DNA from: Streptomyces sp. WAC 01529
GTDB lineage: Bacteria > Actinomycetota > Actinomycetes > Streptomycetales > Streptomycetaceae
Assembly (NCBI RefSeq): GCF_003945545.1
Contig: NZ_CP029617.1
Coordinates: 2,491,001 to 2,555,000 of the forward strand
Direction: 5' to 3'
Length of the DNA: 64,000 bases
The position numbers and the translations under genes are program-made. The notes beneath the pieces were generated by a model. That model saw nothing but the letters and a program-made list of their open reading frames with translations, did not search any database and had not been told where the DNA came from. Shown one piece after another: positions 7,301-14,095 of this stretch; positions within the stretch are counted from its first letter, which is position 1, and every line of letters begins with the position of its first letter.

Positions 7301-9449
7301 GTACCCGAAAGAGGCTCTCAGGACCGTCACGGACTACGTCCTGCGGTACGGGTGGAGAGAAGCGGCCGTCTTGCTGGTCACCGATCCGGAGACGGCGGAG
7401 ACGACGACCGAGGCCGTCGTGCGGGCGGGGGTCATCGCCAGCCCCTGGTACGGGGCTCTGCTGATGCAGGCCGCCCCGGACAGTGCGGTCATCGAAATCA
7501 TCCGTGACACGTTCCTGCGGGAGCAGAAGGACGTTCTCCGCTCCTCGGACAGCGGCGTCCCTGCCTGGAAACGCTCCGCGTACGCCCTGGCCAAGTACGG
7601 GGACCGGGCGGCTCTGGAGATCCTGCGCGACACCGCTCTGGCCGCGGAGGTATCCACCGACGCCGCGGAAGCCGCCCTGGACGGCCTGGTGATGATGTAC
7701 CGGTGGTTCGTCCCCGATGCGAACACCTACCTGCAAGAGGTGCTGACCGCTTTCCTCGACGCCCCGGCCGAGCGAACACCCCGGCATCCGCGGCTGGTCA
7801 CGCGGGCTCTGCGCAGTATCCAGGTCGCGGAGCTGCACAGCCTCGTGGGCCTGGCCTGGGACCGGATCGCCGCCCATGAGCCCTGGGAGGTGCACTCCCA
7901 GGCGTGGGAGACGGTGACGCATCTGGGGGTGCGGCCGGACCGGTCCAGAACCCGTGCCTACGCGGACGCCTGCGGTGAGCGGCTCCTGCGACTCGACGCG
8001 GAACTCAAGGAGACGGCCGCCACGGAGACCACGCAGCTGCTGGACTCGGAGCGGCTGCGGCTGCTCACGCACCTGGCGACGTGCGGTCGGCTGGAAACCG
8101 TCCTGGCCTACCGGTTCCGGTTCGGACTCGCCGACTACCGGGACTGGCCGCAGCTCATCGACAGGGCGGCCGCAGCGCAGCACTCCTTCCAGTGGCACGG
8201 GGCGGCGGCCCCCACCTTGCTGCTGACCTCGGATGTCCTGCGGGGCATCAACATGGCGTCCGAGCAGTGGAAGAGGATGCTGTCGCTGGGAGACGACTCA
8301 CTGACCGCACTGGCCGCGCACCATCTCCTCGCGGGCAACGTCGACGTCGACGAGGCCTGTCTGCGGGACATGGTCTCGACAGGTACCAGCAAGGCGCTCC
8401 TGATCGCGTCCGCGTTCGTGCACAGTCTTCCCCAGCAGATGCACAGCATCCTGCCCGCACTGCTCGCCCCCTACCTCGACGAACTGGACACCGAGTCGTT
8501 GGAGGCGGTTGCCGCGCTGGTCAGCGCCACCGAGCACCTGCACGCCGAGACGGGACGGCAACTGGCCTGGCGTGTCCACCGCACCTTGCTGGCACAGAAT
8601 CTGGACCGGGCGGCCCTCCACTGGCCCTGGTCGGTCACATGGCGGCGGGCCCTGCTTCCCCGGGCGGAGATCGGCGACTTCCTCACGGCGCGGGCGGAGC
8701 AGAGCGAGCAGACCGGCCCGGCCGGCCCGGCCGGTCAGGACGGTGCCGAGGGCGCCCGCGACCGCGAACTCCTGACGCTGCTGGGCAGTGCCGATGTCCT
8801 GTTGGACGCCCCTGCCGTCAAACCGGTCTCCCTGTCGCAAGACGCACGCCGAGAGCTGGCCGCCCTGGCCAAACGGACGGCCGCCAGTGGCGTGCGCGGA
8901 CACAAGTTCGTGCTCCTGGCCGCGAGTACCGGCCTGTACGAGGAACTCGCCTTTGTGCAAGAAGCGGCCTTCGATCCGTACAACCTCTCGACAGTCATCC
9001 GCCACTCGCACGGCGTGCACGGCAGCGTCGAGGTCTCCCTCGCCGCCCATGCGATCACCGCGGTGGGCTATCTGTCGCGGCTCAAGGCCAAGGATGACCC
9101 GGGCTACAACGCCAAAGAGGACATGGATGAGGTGAAGAGCATGGACCTTGCGCTGATCGCACAGCACCCCAGCCTGGCACGCGCCCGGCTCATCTCACTG
9201 GGGTACTGGAGCGTCGAACCTCTGCGGGACGCGCTGCCCACCGAGGATCCGATCCTGCTGGCCGCACTGGGCAACATCGTGCACCACTGGCTCCCGGGAT
9301 CGCAGCAGGAGGCCGACGCGCAACGCAGCGACATCGCCCGCTGGCTGCTGCGTGCGACCACCGAGATGCCGCTCACTCCGCAGACCCGCGGAACCCTGAC
9401 CGACCTGCGGCTGAGCATCGAGGACAGGCTGGGACGCTATGTCAACTGA
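4308..9449 (+). CDS. Giant kinase-like / NACHT-type NTPase / helical-repeat conflict protein
   Basis: A 1713-aa multidomain protein. Residues about 55-410 look like a protein-kinase/aminoglycoside-phosphotransferase fold: Gly-rich loop near 61-66, lysine K88 in HVAKL, catalytic-loop HRDLNPRN at 384-391, and a DFG-like DFA at 403-405. Residues about 690-1000 form a STAND/NACHT-type NTPase with Walker A SDPGAGKTT (to 704) and a Walker B aspartate pair at 781-782 after a hydrophobic strand. The remaining ~700 residues are Leu/Ala-rich helices resembling HEAT-type repeats. Start GTG at 4308 follows a G-rich ribosome site. It precedes VMAP- and vWA-type genes, so a role as sensor/threshold switch in a defence-type conflict system is inferred. 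Two TTA codons (6168-6170, 7197-7199) predict dependence on the bldA tRNA. Boundaries are estimates by eye; the exact kinase subfamily (TCAD7-like) needs a profile search. Confidence 0.8.
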   Translation: MTEPLRVTPSDGCEIDDWSAVKDALLGVVRHADPAAGESTCRAEGKWHASVASVEVVKRLAGGRGGAQVLEIITRRDGNRQPTLHVAKLMDVGEAVKEWKGYRRLIATCDSNMFVAVTAVSQGVAEERTWEARKSVVVYRHAMDWDHRAEVSMVALEDVIAAAVDGHTPEDECAGLVRQVLASLADSMYARAETQERQLAASFNRSLGFDLCLSVGRVEGRAGDLLLMDGNADAEDKESRRIYSDDVAEESTATPGAKRSLTPGQTVRLSLSNLEVSDDEVRGTLVESAVHVRVKLVGSAKAAASLKRIRQEQANRRSVEVLGLITAVRAQSWSTAMARAFGPEAFTETEAAITYGETRIAHPVGRLASVLWGPADKRSFSPVHRDLNPRNIITLGTTPYLIDFATFEESGATLQDPAWLETCLVRDCLADRLTWDELVRQQRLLGFLVRMTAHWDGDRVRAAAEQVAQALTTDNPRLGRSLLLLWQVRGTLTETSLRAVLGDWRVHYPQHLVLAACKTLKWAENADEVANPHRLRASCAVAGVASESLGPLGEMFADWAPGDAALACEVLLDAGEAISSGAGDLLLAVSSRVEDRALLARVAQGLRRLPSSALSEARQALLLRHLKGPDAPAGKAERPDPSTGQADDLSFTYIALEGHRLPPGAPCVQQGHGALSAASEDCVALVEREQHVVLLSDPGAGKTTVARELHVRLLSDDVVPVSGPLLPLWVSAVGVIEFLRASKEPTTVHRFLRVANGLQKVLSDACLAALIAMGGVHVTVDDLDLVDSRERSQIMVYLAQIARKAPRLRLLVCDRIRDYDPMVLRWPAVAVHKVREGPARDFLRAVLRKRDKHGWKNRFKNLEARLFRDVGAGALRDLAGKPQFLNMLVDQYAGTDVLPSNPGELVHRYLTRLLNDSASSVHVDDLIRLLGAIAKKLDASGALRKAAAEAALEKVAEGQGQERLRELLATPCLDEVAGRVSFRDPLVQSYCGAVALQRYPKEALRTVTDYVLRYGWREAAVLLVTDPETAETTTEAVVRAGVIASPWYGALLMQAAPDSAVIEIIRDTFLREQKDVLRSSDSGVPAWKRSAYALAKYGDRAALEILRDTALAAEVSTDAAEAALDGLVMMYRWFVPDANTYLQEVLTAFLDAPAERTPRHPRLVTRALRSIQVAELHSLVGLAWDRIAAHEPWEVHSQAWETVTHLGVRPDRSRTRAYADACGERLLRLDAELKETAATETTQLLDSERLRLLTHLATCGRLETVLAYRFRFGLADYRDWPQLIDRAAAAQHSFQWHGAAAPTLLLTSDVLRGINMASEQWKRMLSLGDDSLTALAAHHLLAGNVDVDEACLRDMVSTGTSKALLIASAFVHSLPQQMHSILPALLAPYLDELDTESLEAVAALVSATEHLHAETGRQLAWRVHRTLLAQNLDRAALHWPWSVTWRRALLPRAEIGDFLTARAEQSEQTGPAGPAGQDGAEGARDRELLTLLGSADVLLDAPAVKPVSLSQDARRELAALAKRTAASGVRGHKFVLLAASTGLYEELAFVQEAAFDPYNLSTVIRHSHGVHGSVEVSLAAHAITAVGYLSRLKAKDDPGYNAKEDMDEVKSMDLALIAQHPSLARARLISLGYWSVEPLRDALPTEDPILLAALGNIVHHWLPGSQQEADAQRSDIARWLLRATTEMPLTPQTRGTLTDLRLSIEDRLGRYVN

Positions 9450-9456
9450 CCACCGG

Positions 9457-9882
9457 CTAGAGACCCATCTCCGTTTTCGCCGCCGCCACCACCTTGCGAC
9501 GCAGCTCCGACACCCGAGCCAGGGCGGCCCGCCGGGCTTCCCCGGGCCCCGCTTCCGCCACGCCCCGTTGCTGGCGCAGCAACTCCTCGCAGGCCCGCAG
9601 CACATTGCCGGACGCCAGCAGACGCAGCCTCGTCAGTTGGCTGCGCATCTCGGCGTAAGCCTCCGTGGCACCGGCCGGCGGGCGCTCGCTCTGCCCGGAC
9701 TGCGCATGAAAGAGGTCCGAATGCTCCCAACTGGCCTCCAGGAACGCCACGAACGCATCCGTGAGGGCGTCCCGCACCCAGAGCCGATGCTCACGGCGTC
9801 CTCCGACCACCGTCGTCACGATCAGCGTCGCCGCACTGGTCAGCGCCGCCGCCCACGCCGCCCAGACCCCCAGGTTCCCCAT
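9457..9882 (-). CDS. Small single-pass membrane protein, uncharacterised
   Basis: A 141-aa protein that I do not recognise as a named family. One transmembrane helix lies near the N-terminus (residues about 3-27, ending TVVGG and then charged RREHR). The rest is a soluble, Arg/Glu-rich helical region that may form a coiled coil. It is convergent with the NACHT gene (7 nt between stops) and divergent from the VMAP gene (193 nt), so it is embedded in the conflict cassette on the opposite strand. I chose ATG at 9882 because GAGAGAG lies about 8 nt upstream; a GTG seven codons earlier is possible. The placement suggests a membrane anchor or regulator of the cassette, but this is only inference from position. 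Confidence 0.6.
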   Translation of the reverse strand: MGNLGVWAAWAAALTSAATLIVTTVVGGRREHRLWVRDALTDAFVAFLEASWEHSDLFHAQSGQSERPPAGATEAYAEMRSQLTRLRLLASGNVLRACEELLRQQRGVAEAGPGEARRAALARVSELRRKVVAAAKTEMGL

Positions 9883-10075
9883 GGCCGCACTCTCTCTCAC
9901 CACTCCACCCCCACACGGGTGTATTCCCGTGCAAATGCTGTCCTACATGCGCCGCCGTCGTTGGACCCAGTGCGCTCTGGCGCGATCGTCCGACATGCGG
10001 GACAGTCCAAGAAGTACGCATGCGAGTCACGCTCCGACGCACCATCATCTGCGCGCCGGACAGGGGGGACGCTCC

Positions 10076-11533
10076 ATGGGCACTTCTAAGGACTTCTTCG
10101 CACTCTCCGCCGCCGGAATCGGTGCGATGGCCTGGACGAGGTTCCTCGAAAGAGCCATGGTGGGTCTCTTGTCGCGGTCCGAGAGGCTGGGCCAGCCCAC
10201 CGCCCGCCGGGCACTCCAGCGGCATCTGGAGTACACGCTGCCGGGCACCGCCCGCCCCGACGGGCTCGAGGCGTCCGGCGCCGACGAGCTCGCACACATC
10301 GTCCACCGCTGCGCACAGGACGACCAGACCGGCGAGAAGACCGACTCCCTCACCCGGGCGGTCCTCGCCGTGACCGGTGACGCGGAGATGGTCTCGCAGC
10401 TGAGGCTGCTGAGCGATCTGAATCTGGCGCGCACCCGCTTGTCCCCCGCCGAACTCAGCTCCCTGTACGCGTTGTTGCAGGAGTGCGAGGCCGACATCCA
10501 TGATGTGGCGCGCCTGGCGCTCGCTCCCTTCCCGCCCCGCCTTCCCGAGCACTGCACGGACCCGTGGAGCGTGACCCTGCACCTCCTGCGCCGCAACGCC
10601 CAGCCGGACGGGCTTCCGCCCTTCCTGGCCTTCCTGGAGTACCTTGCCGCCTCCCTCACCTCCGGCGACGAACGGCGACGGCTACAGGAGTGGAATCGCG
10701 CGCACGCGGCGGACCGCGGGCTCGTGGAGCCCCTTGAGCGGTGCCGTGCCGCCGCGCGTCCGATTCCCCGTCGGGCGGGCTCCGCACCGGAGCCTCGCAT
10801 CATGTTCGTCCTTCTGCCGGACGGACTGGACGAGGACTACTGCACGTTGCGCGTGTGGCACCAGCAGGAGCAAGTGGTCAAGGACGACGATGTGCGCGTC
10901 CGTCATTCGGATCTGCATCGTGCCGTACGCCAACGCCTCGCGCACTGGACGGCCCAAAGGAACACAGATCACATCCTGGTCGAGTTCTGGCTCGGCCTCA
11001 CCCTGCTCAATCTCCCGGTCGTGCGCTGGTGCATGCCCGAGGACCATGACAACAGTGAGAGCAACCTACGTGTCGTCGTACGCAGCCTGAACCTGCGCCC
11101 CGAGGACGAGCGCGCCTGGCGCGCGCACTGGTCAGGGCTCATCGCGCAGAAACGTCCGACCCGGCCCGCGCTCTGCGCGGCCGGGTCGAACGACGCCCCC
11201 TTACCTCCTGGACGCCCGCTGATCCTGGCCGAACCACCCGACCATGACGCCGGCCGCGAGCAGCTGCTCGCGGCGCTCCGCCAGGGAGTGGCGGCCGTGA
11301 TGTGGGATCTCGGCAACGCCGACCGCCAGGATTTCCGCGCCTACGCGGAGAGACTCTTCGACGAAGCGCCCTTGTCCCAGCTGCCCATGCGGCTCGCCCG
11401 GGTGCAGACCGCCCGGGACGGCAGCCCTCAGGCTCAGGCCCTGCAGGACGCGGTCCTCATGTGGGACGATCCGGACCGGAACCTCCCCCGGCTCAATCCC
11501 CTCACAGCCCCCGACGAGGTCGCGATACGGTGA
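10076..11533 (+). CDS. VMAP-like protein (vWA-MoxR-associated conflict system)
   Basis: A 485-aa protein. The N-terminal ~50 residues contain a weakly hydrophobic helix (FFALSAAGIGAMAWTRFLE). Residues about 110-215 form a small all-helical region resembling the effector-associated adaptor domains of conflict systems. The C-terminal half, with PRIMFVLLPDG, then a Trp-rich acceptor region and the ending VLMWDDPDRNLP, fits the VMAP C-terminal domain as I know it. VMAP proteins are thought to link vWA-MoxR chaperone pairs to effectors. Start ATG at 10076 has AGGGGGG about 8 nt upstream. Its stop overlaps the start of the vWA gene by 4 nt (GTGA), indicating one operon. A TTA codon occurs at 11201-11203 (residue 376). 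VMAP assignment is from residue patterns, not a profile search. Confidence 0.65.
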   Translation: MGTSKDFFALSAAGIGAMAWTRFLERAMVGLLSRSERLGQPTARRALQRHLEYTLPGTARPDGLEASGADELAHIVHRCAQDDQTGEKTDSLTRAVLAVTGDAEMVSQLRLLSDLNLARTRLSPAELSSLYALLQECEADIHDVARLALAPFPPRLPEHCTDPWSVTLHLLRRNAQPDGLPPFLAFLEYLAASLTSGDERRRLQEWNRAHAADRGLVEPLERCRAAARPIPRRAGSAPEPRIMFVLLPDGLDEDYCTLRVWHQQEQVVKDDDVRVRHSDLHRAVRQRLAHWTAQRNTDHILVEFWLGLTLLNLPVVRWCMPEDHDNSESNLRVVVRSLNLRPEDERAWRAHWSGLIAQKRPTRPALCAAGSNDAPLPPGRPLILAEPPDHDAGREQLLAALRQGVAAVMWDLGNADRQDFRAYAERLFDEAPLSQLPMRLARVQTARDGSPQAQALQDAVLMWDDPDRNLPRLNPLTAPDEVAIR

Positions 11534-13002
11534 CTCTTCCCGAGGACCGCTGGCTGATCACCGCCTCACCCCTGCAGAACGCGATGCCGACCTGGCGCAA
11601 TTCCGCCCCTTTCGTGGCCGAGTTCACCGAACCGCCCGCCTGCTGGGAAATAAGCTCGCAGGCCCCCGCCATGGAAACCGTCATGGCTCCGCTCAACCTG
11701 CTGGCTCAGCTCGAAGGACCGCTCGAGCACCCGGACAGCGGCGTGTACGAGATCCCCCTTGACCCCTTTGCCCTGTCCTTCTCCCCCGGCTGGGACCTCG
11801 TCCTCGTCGTCGACACCGGCCTGACCATGCAGGCGTGGTTCTCCACCGCCAATGCCATAGCCGCCTGCGCCCACGACCTCCCGCTCTTTCGCAGCGTGCG
11901 CGTCATCCGCATGAGCAACAGACAGGGGAATCCGCCCTCCTTCACTCCCGACGCGAGTTCGCTCTCGGCCGCCCCGGCGGACGCGAGCCGGCGCTGCATG
12001 ATCCTGTTGCTCACCGATGGCGTCGGCCCGGTCTGGAAGCGCCAGGAGCTCTTCGCCCTGCTGGGCGCGTGGACCGTCCATCACATCGTGGCCATTCTGC
12101 AGACGCTTCCCCACCCCGCGTGGGAGCTGGCCGCCCTCTCCACCCGCGCCGCCCGCCTGCGGGCCCCCGAGCGCGGCTGCACCAACCGCGCCCTGGTCAG
12201 CCACGACAGCGAGGAACAGGACGCCGCCGAGGCCAAGCTTCCTGCCGCACCGCTCATCCCGGTCCTGGAGCTGCGCAAGCGATGGGTGGAGCAGTGGGTG
12301 CGTCTGCTGCTGTCGAAAGCCCGCGTCCATCAGCACGTCGTGGAGTTCCCTCCCGACCTCGCGGAGAGCGCTGTAGCCGCCCCGGGCACCTGCCTCGGGG
12401 GCACCGCCCAAGACGTCTTCATCCCCGGCCAGGCAGGACCGTCCGATCCGCCTCTGACGGCCAGCGAGCGGGTGGCCGCCTTCGAGACCGCGGTTCCCGA
12501 AGGCACCTTCAGACTCGCCATACGCCTCGCCATGGCACCGCTCAACCGCTACGTGATGGACCTCATCGCCGACAAGTCCCATCCTTTCGCGACCCCGAGC
12601 GACCTGTCCCGCATCCTCACGAGCAACCTTCTGGTGGCCTACGAACAGCCGGCCGACAAGCCCAGCTCCTACGGCCGGGTCACCTTCGACTTCGCCGACG
12701 GGGTACGCCAGTGCCTCCTGGCCCAGAGCGATTCGACCCAGACCTACCAGACCGCGGACCTCCTGGAGCGCTACCTGCCGCAGGTGATGCCCGCCCTGGC
12801 CGGATTCGCGAGCCGTCTGCGCAAGCCCCGGCCGGAAGCACTGCCCGCGGTCACCCTCCAGAACCTGCCGTACCTGAGAGTGGAGGCGAACCTGCTCTCG
12901 GCCCTGTCCGCGGAGTCAGCCGCCCACCGGGCCACCGCCGACCATCTCCGCACCACACTCACCACCCACCAGGCGGGTACCCAGCGCACACCGGGCGGGT
13001 GA
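11530..13002 (+). CDS. vWA-domain protein, SAV_2336-like
   Basis: A 490-aa protein starting at GTG overlapping the previous stop (GTGA). Residues about 85-280 form a von Willebrand A-type Rossmann fold: a hydrophobic strand leads to DTGLT at residues 95-99, in the MIDAS position where DxSxS is canonical, and a later strand ends in TDG. The part after residue 290 contains conserved Trp/Arg and Pro/Leu segments seen in actinobacterial proteins named after SAV_2336. In vWA-MoxR-associated systems this protein normally pairs with a MoxR AAA+ ATPase; none is encoded next to it. Its likely job is metal-dependent protein-protein docking in the conflict complex. No TTA codon was seen here, unlike its two operon or cassette partners. 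Confidence 0.7.
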   Translation: MTLPEDRWLITASPLQNAMPTWRNSAPFVAEFTEPPACWEISSQAPAMETVMAPLNLLAQLEGPLEHPDSGVYEIPLDPFALSFSPGWDLVLVVDTGLTMQAWFSTANAIAACAHDLPLFRSVRVIRMSNRQGNPPSFTPDASSLSAAPADASRRCMILLLTDGVGPVWKRQELFALLGAWTVHHIVAILQTLPHPAWELAALSTRAARLRAPERGCTNRALVSHDSEEQDAAEAKLPAAPLIPVLELRKRWVEQWVRLLLSKARVHQHVVEFPPDLAESAVAAPGTCLGGTAQDVFIPGQAGPSDPPLTASERVAAFETAVPEGTFRLAIRLAMAPLNRYVMDLIADKSHPFATPSDLSRILTSNLLVAYEQPADKPSSYGRVTFDFADGVRQCLLAQSDSTQTYQTADLLERYLPQVMPALAGFASRLRKPRPEALPAVTLQNLPYLRVEANLLSALSAESAAHRATADHLRTTLTTHQAGTQRTPGG

Positions 13003-13144
13003 CGTCGTCCGGCCATCAGCACCGCACATGGTCTCGGCCGCAAGGGGCCGGTCAACGATCTCTGGCGTGTCGCTGCAAAGAGAGCGACCGCCGCAGGCGC
13101 ACAGTTGACGCAGGTGGAATCGTTCCTGCGCCCTGACGCCGTGG
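13003..13144. other. Gap between conflict cassette and tRNA
   Basis: About 140 bp without a supported gene, lying between the end of the vWA gene and the 3' end of the tRNA(CAU) gene. I see no clear terminator hairpin with a T-run for the plus-strand operon. If the accessory block entered through the tRNA 3' end, an attachment-site core would lie at this border. No second copy of the tRNA 3' segment was noticed to the left within the window. Confidence 0.3.
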
Positions 13145-13218
13145 TGGGGCGGGTGGGACTCGAACCCACGGCCGACGGATTATGAGTCCGCTGCTCTAAC
13201 CGGCTGAGCTACCGCCCC
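13145..13218 (-). tRNA. tRNA with CAU anticodon (Met or lysidine-modified Ile)
   Basis: The 74-nt cloverleaf reads on the minus strand. The acceptor stem GGGGCGG/CCGCCCC is perfect, the D-arm and TTCGAGT T-loop are standard, and the anticodon loop CTCATAA gives CAU between GCGGA and TCCGT arms. CCA is not encoded. CAU tRNAs are elongator Met, initiator Met or Ile2. The A-U rich initiator features (mismatched first pair, three G-C pairs flanking the loop) are absent, so elongator Met or Ile2. The 3' end faces the phosphonate/conflict block on the left. Confidence 0.93.
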
Positions 13219-13365
13219 TAACGGCGCGTCGCGCACATTTGTGCGCGCCGTCTGCCGCAGCATAGCCGCTCATACGATCTCCTGCTTCGGATGGTCGGCA
13301 TCGCTGTGGCATCGCCCGTCCATGAGGACCGCAGGGCTGTCCACATGGTTCCACCGGGCACGAAA

Positions 13366-13397
13366 AAGGACCCCGGAGAGATCTCTCAGGGGTCCTT
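13366..13397 (-). terminator. Rho-independent terminator of the tRNA-Asn pair
   Basis: A perfect 9-bp outer stem (AAGGACCCC at 13366-13374 with GGGGTCCTT at 13389-13397) encloses a second palindrome, GAGAGATCTCTC. On the minus strand the hairpin is followed by a run of five T residues (complement of 13363-13367). It lies 9 nt past the 3' end of the first tRNA-Asn, so it ends the two-tRNA transcript. It also implies that the tRNA(CAU) gene further left has its own promoter. Confidence 0.88.
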
Positions 13398-13405
13398 CCT
13401 CACAG

Positions 13406-13478
13406 CTCTCCCGACTGGACTCGAACCAGTAACCTGCCGGTTAACAGCCGGCTGCTCTGCCAATTGAGCTACAGGAGA
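13406..13478 (-). tRNA. tRNA-Asn (GUU), copy nearer the terminator
   Basis: A 73-nt tRNA on the minus strand: acceptor TCTCCTG pairs with CGGGAGA (one G-U), anticodon loop CTGTTAA gives GUU for asparagine, and the TTCGAGT T-loop is intact. It is nearly identical to the copy 5 nt upstream; differences are confined to the acceptor stem. No CCA is encoded. Confidence 0.95.
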
Positions 13479-13483
13479 CCGAG

Positions 13484-13556
13484 CTCCCCCGACTGGACTC
13501 GAACCAGTAACCTGCCGGTTAACAGCCGGCTGCTCTGCCAATTGAGCTACAGGGGA
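13484..13556 (-). tRNA. tRNA-Asn (GUU), promoter-proximal copy
   Basis: A 73-nt tRNA on the minus strand with acceptor TCCCCTG/CGGGGGA, anticodon GUU in loop CTGTTAA, and a standard T-arm. The body is identical to the neighbouring tRNA-Asn, showing a recent tandem duplication or gene conversion. Both are read as one unit ending at the hairpin near 13366. Confidence 0.95.
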
Positions 13557-13718
13557 TCGTCTCGTTTTGCATCGAACGCACCTAGCTGGGAACTCTCCGG
13601 GCGGCGGGCGCTCGCTGCGACACATACATTAGCGCAAGCAGGGGGGTGCTCCGCCAATCGGTATCCCTCAGCCGATCATCAGGCGAGTGGCAGACGAGGC
13701 AAGGGAAGGGTGGCAGCC

Positions 13719-14021
13719 ATGCGGTACCGGCTCACATTCGTGGCGGGACTGGCCCTCGGGTACGTACTCGGGACCCGGGCCGGGCGCGAGCGCTACGAGA
13801 AGTTGAAGAAGTCCGCCCGCGAGATCGCGCAGAACCCGGCCGTGCGCAACACCGTCGAGTCCGCGGGCCAGCAGGGCCGCGAGGTGGCGGGCAAGGCCTT
13901 CCACACGGTGTCCGAGAAGGTCGGGGACAAGATGCCCGACTCGGTCGCCGACCGGGTGCGGTCGCTGCGCGAGCGGGGACAGAGGCCCGGCGAGGACGAC
14001 TGGGGCACGACCAACACATAG
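13719..14021 (+). CDS. YtxH-like small membrane-anchored protein
   Basis: A 100-aa protein. Residues 1-20 (MRYRLTFVAGLALGYVLGTR) form a short N-terminal membrane anchor with the GxxxGYxxG pattern of YtxH-domain proteins, followed by AGRERYEKLKK and a charged helical tail. Function is unknown; proteins of this type are often linked to envelope stress or shape. Start ATG at 13719 has GGGAAGGG about 8 nt upstream. It is 74 nt upstream of the FGGY kinase gene and may share its transcript. The size and sequence match small proteins common in Streptomyces. Confidence 0.8.
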   Translation: MRYRLTFVAGLALGYVLGTRAGRERYEKLKKSAREIAQNPAVRNTVESAGQQGREVAGKAFHTVSEKVGDKMPDSVADRVRSLRERGQRPGEDDWGTTNT

Positions 14022-14095
14022 CGACCGGCCCGCAGTGATCACGGGTAGCGAACACAGGTACGGGACACGCCCCGCGGTGCGGCAGAATTCCCCGC

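Noticed and set aside
13241..13432. Small plus-strand frame over the tRNA-Asn region
   Set aside because: It runs through the terminator and a tRNA and has no ribosome site or similarity.
13145..13556. Attachment-site duplicate of the tRNA 3' end to the left
   Set aside because: No second copy was seen in the first 13 kb; it may lie beyond the window, so no att site is claimed.
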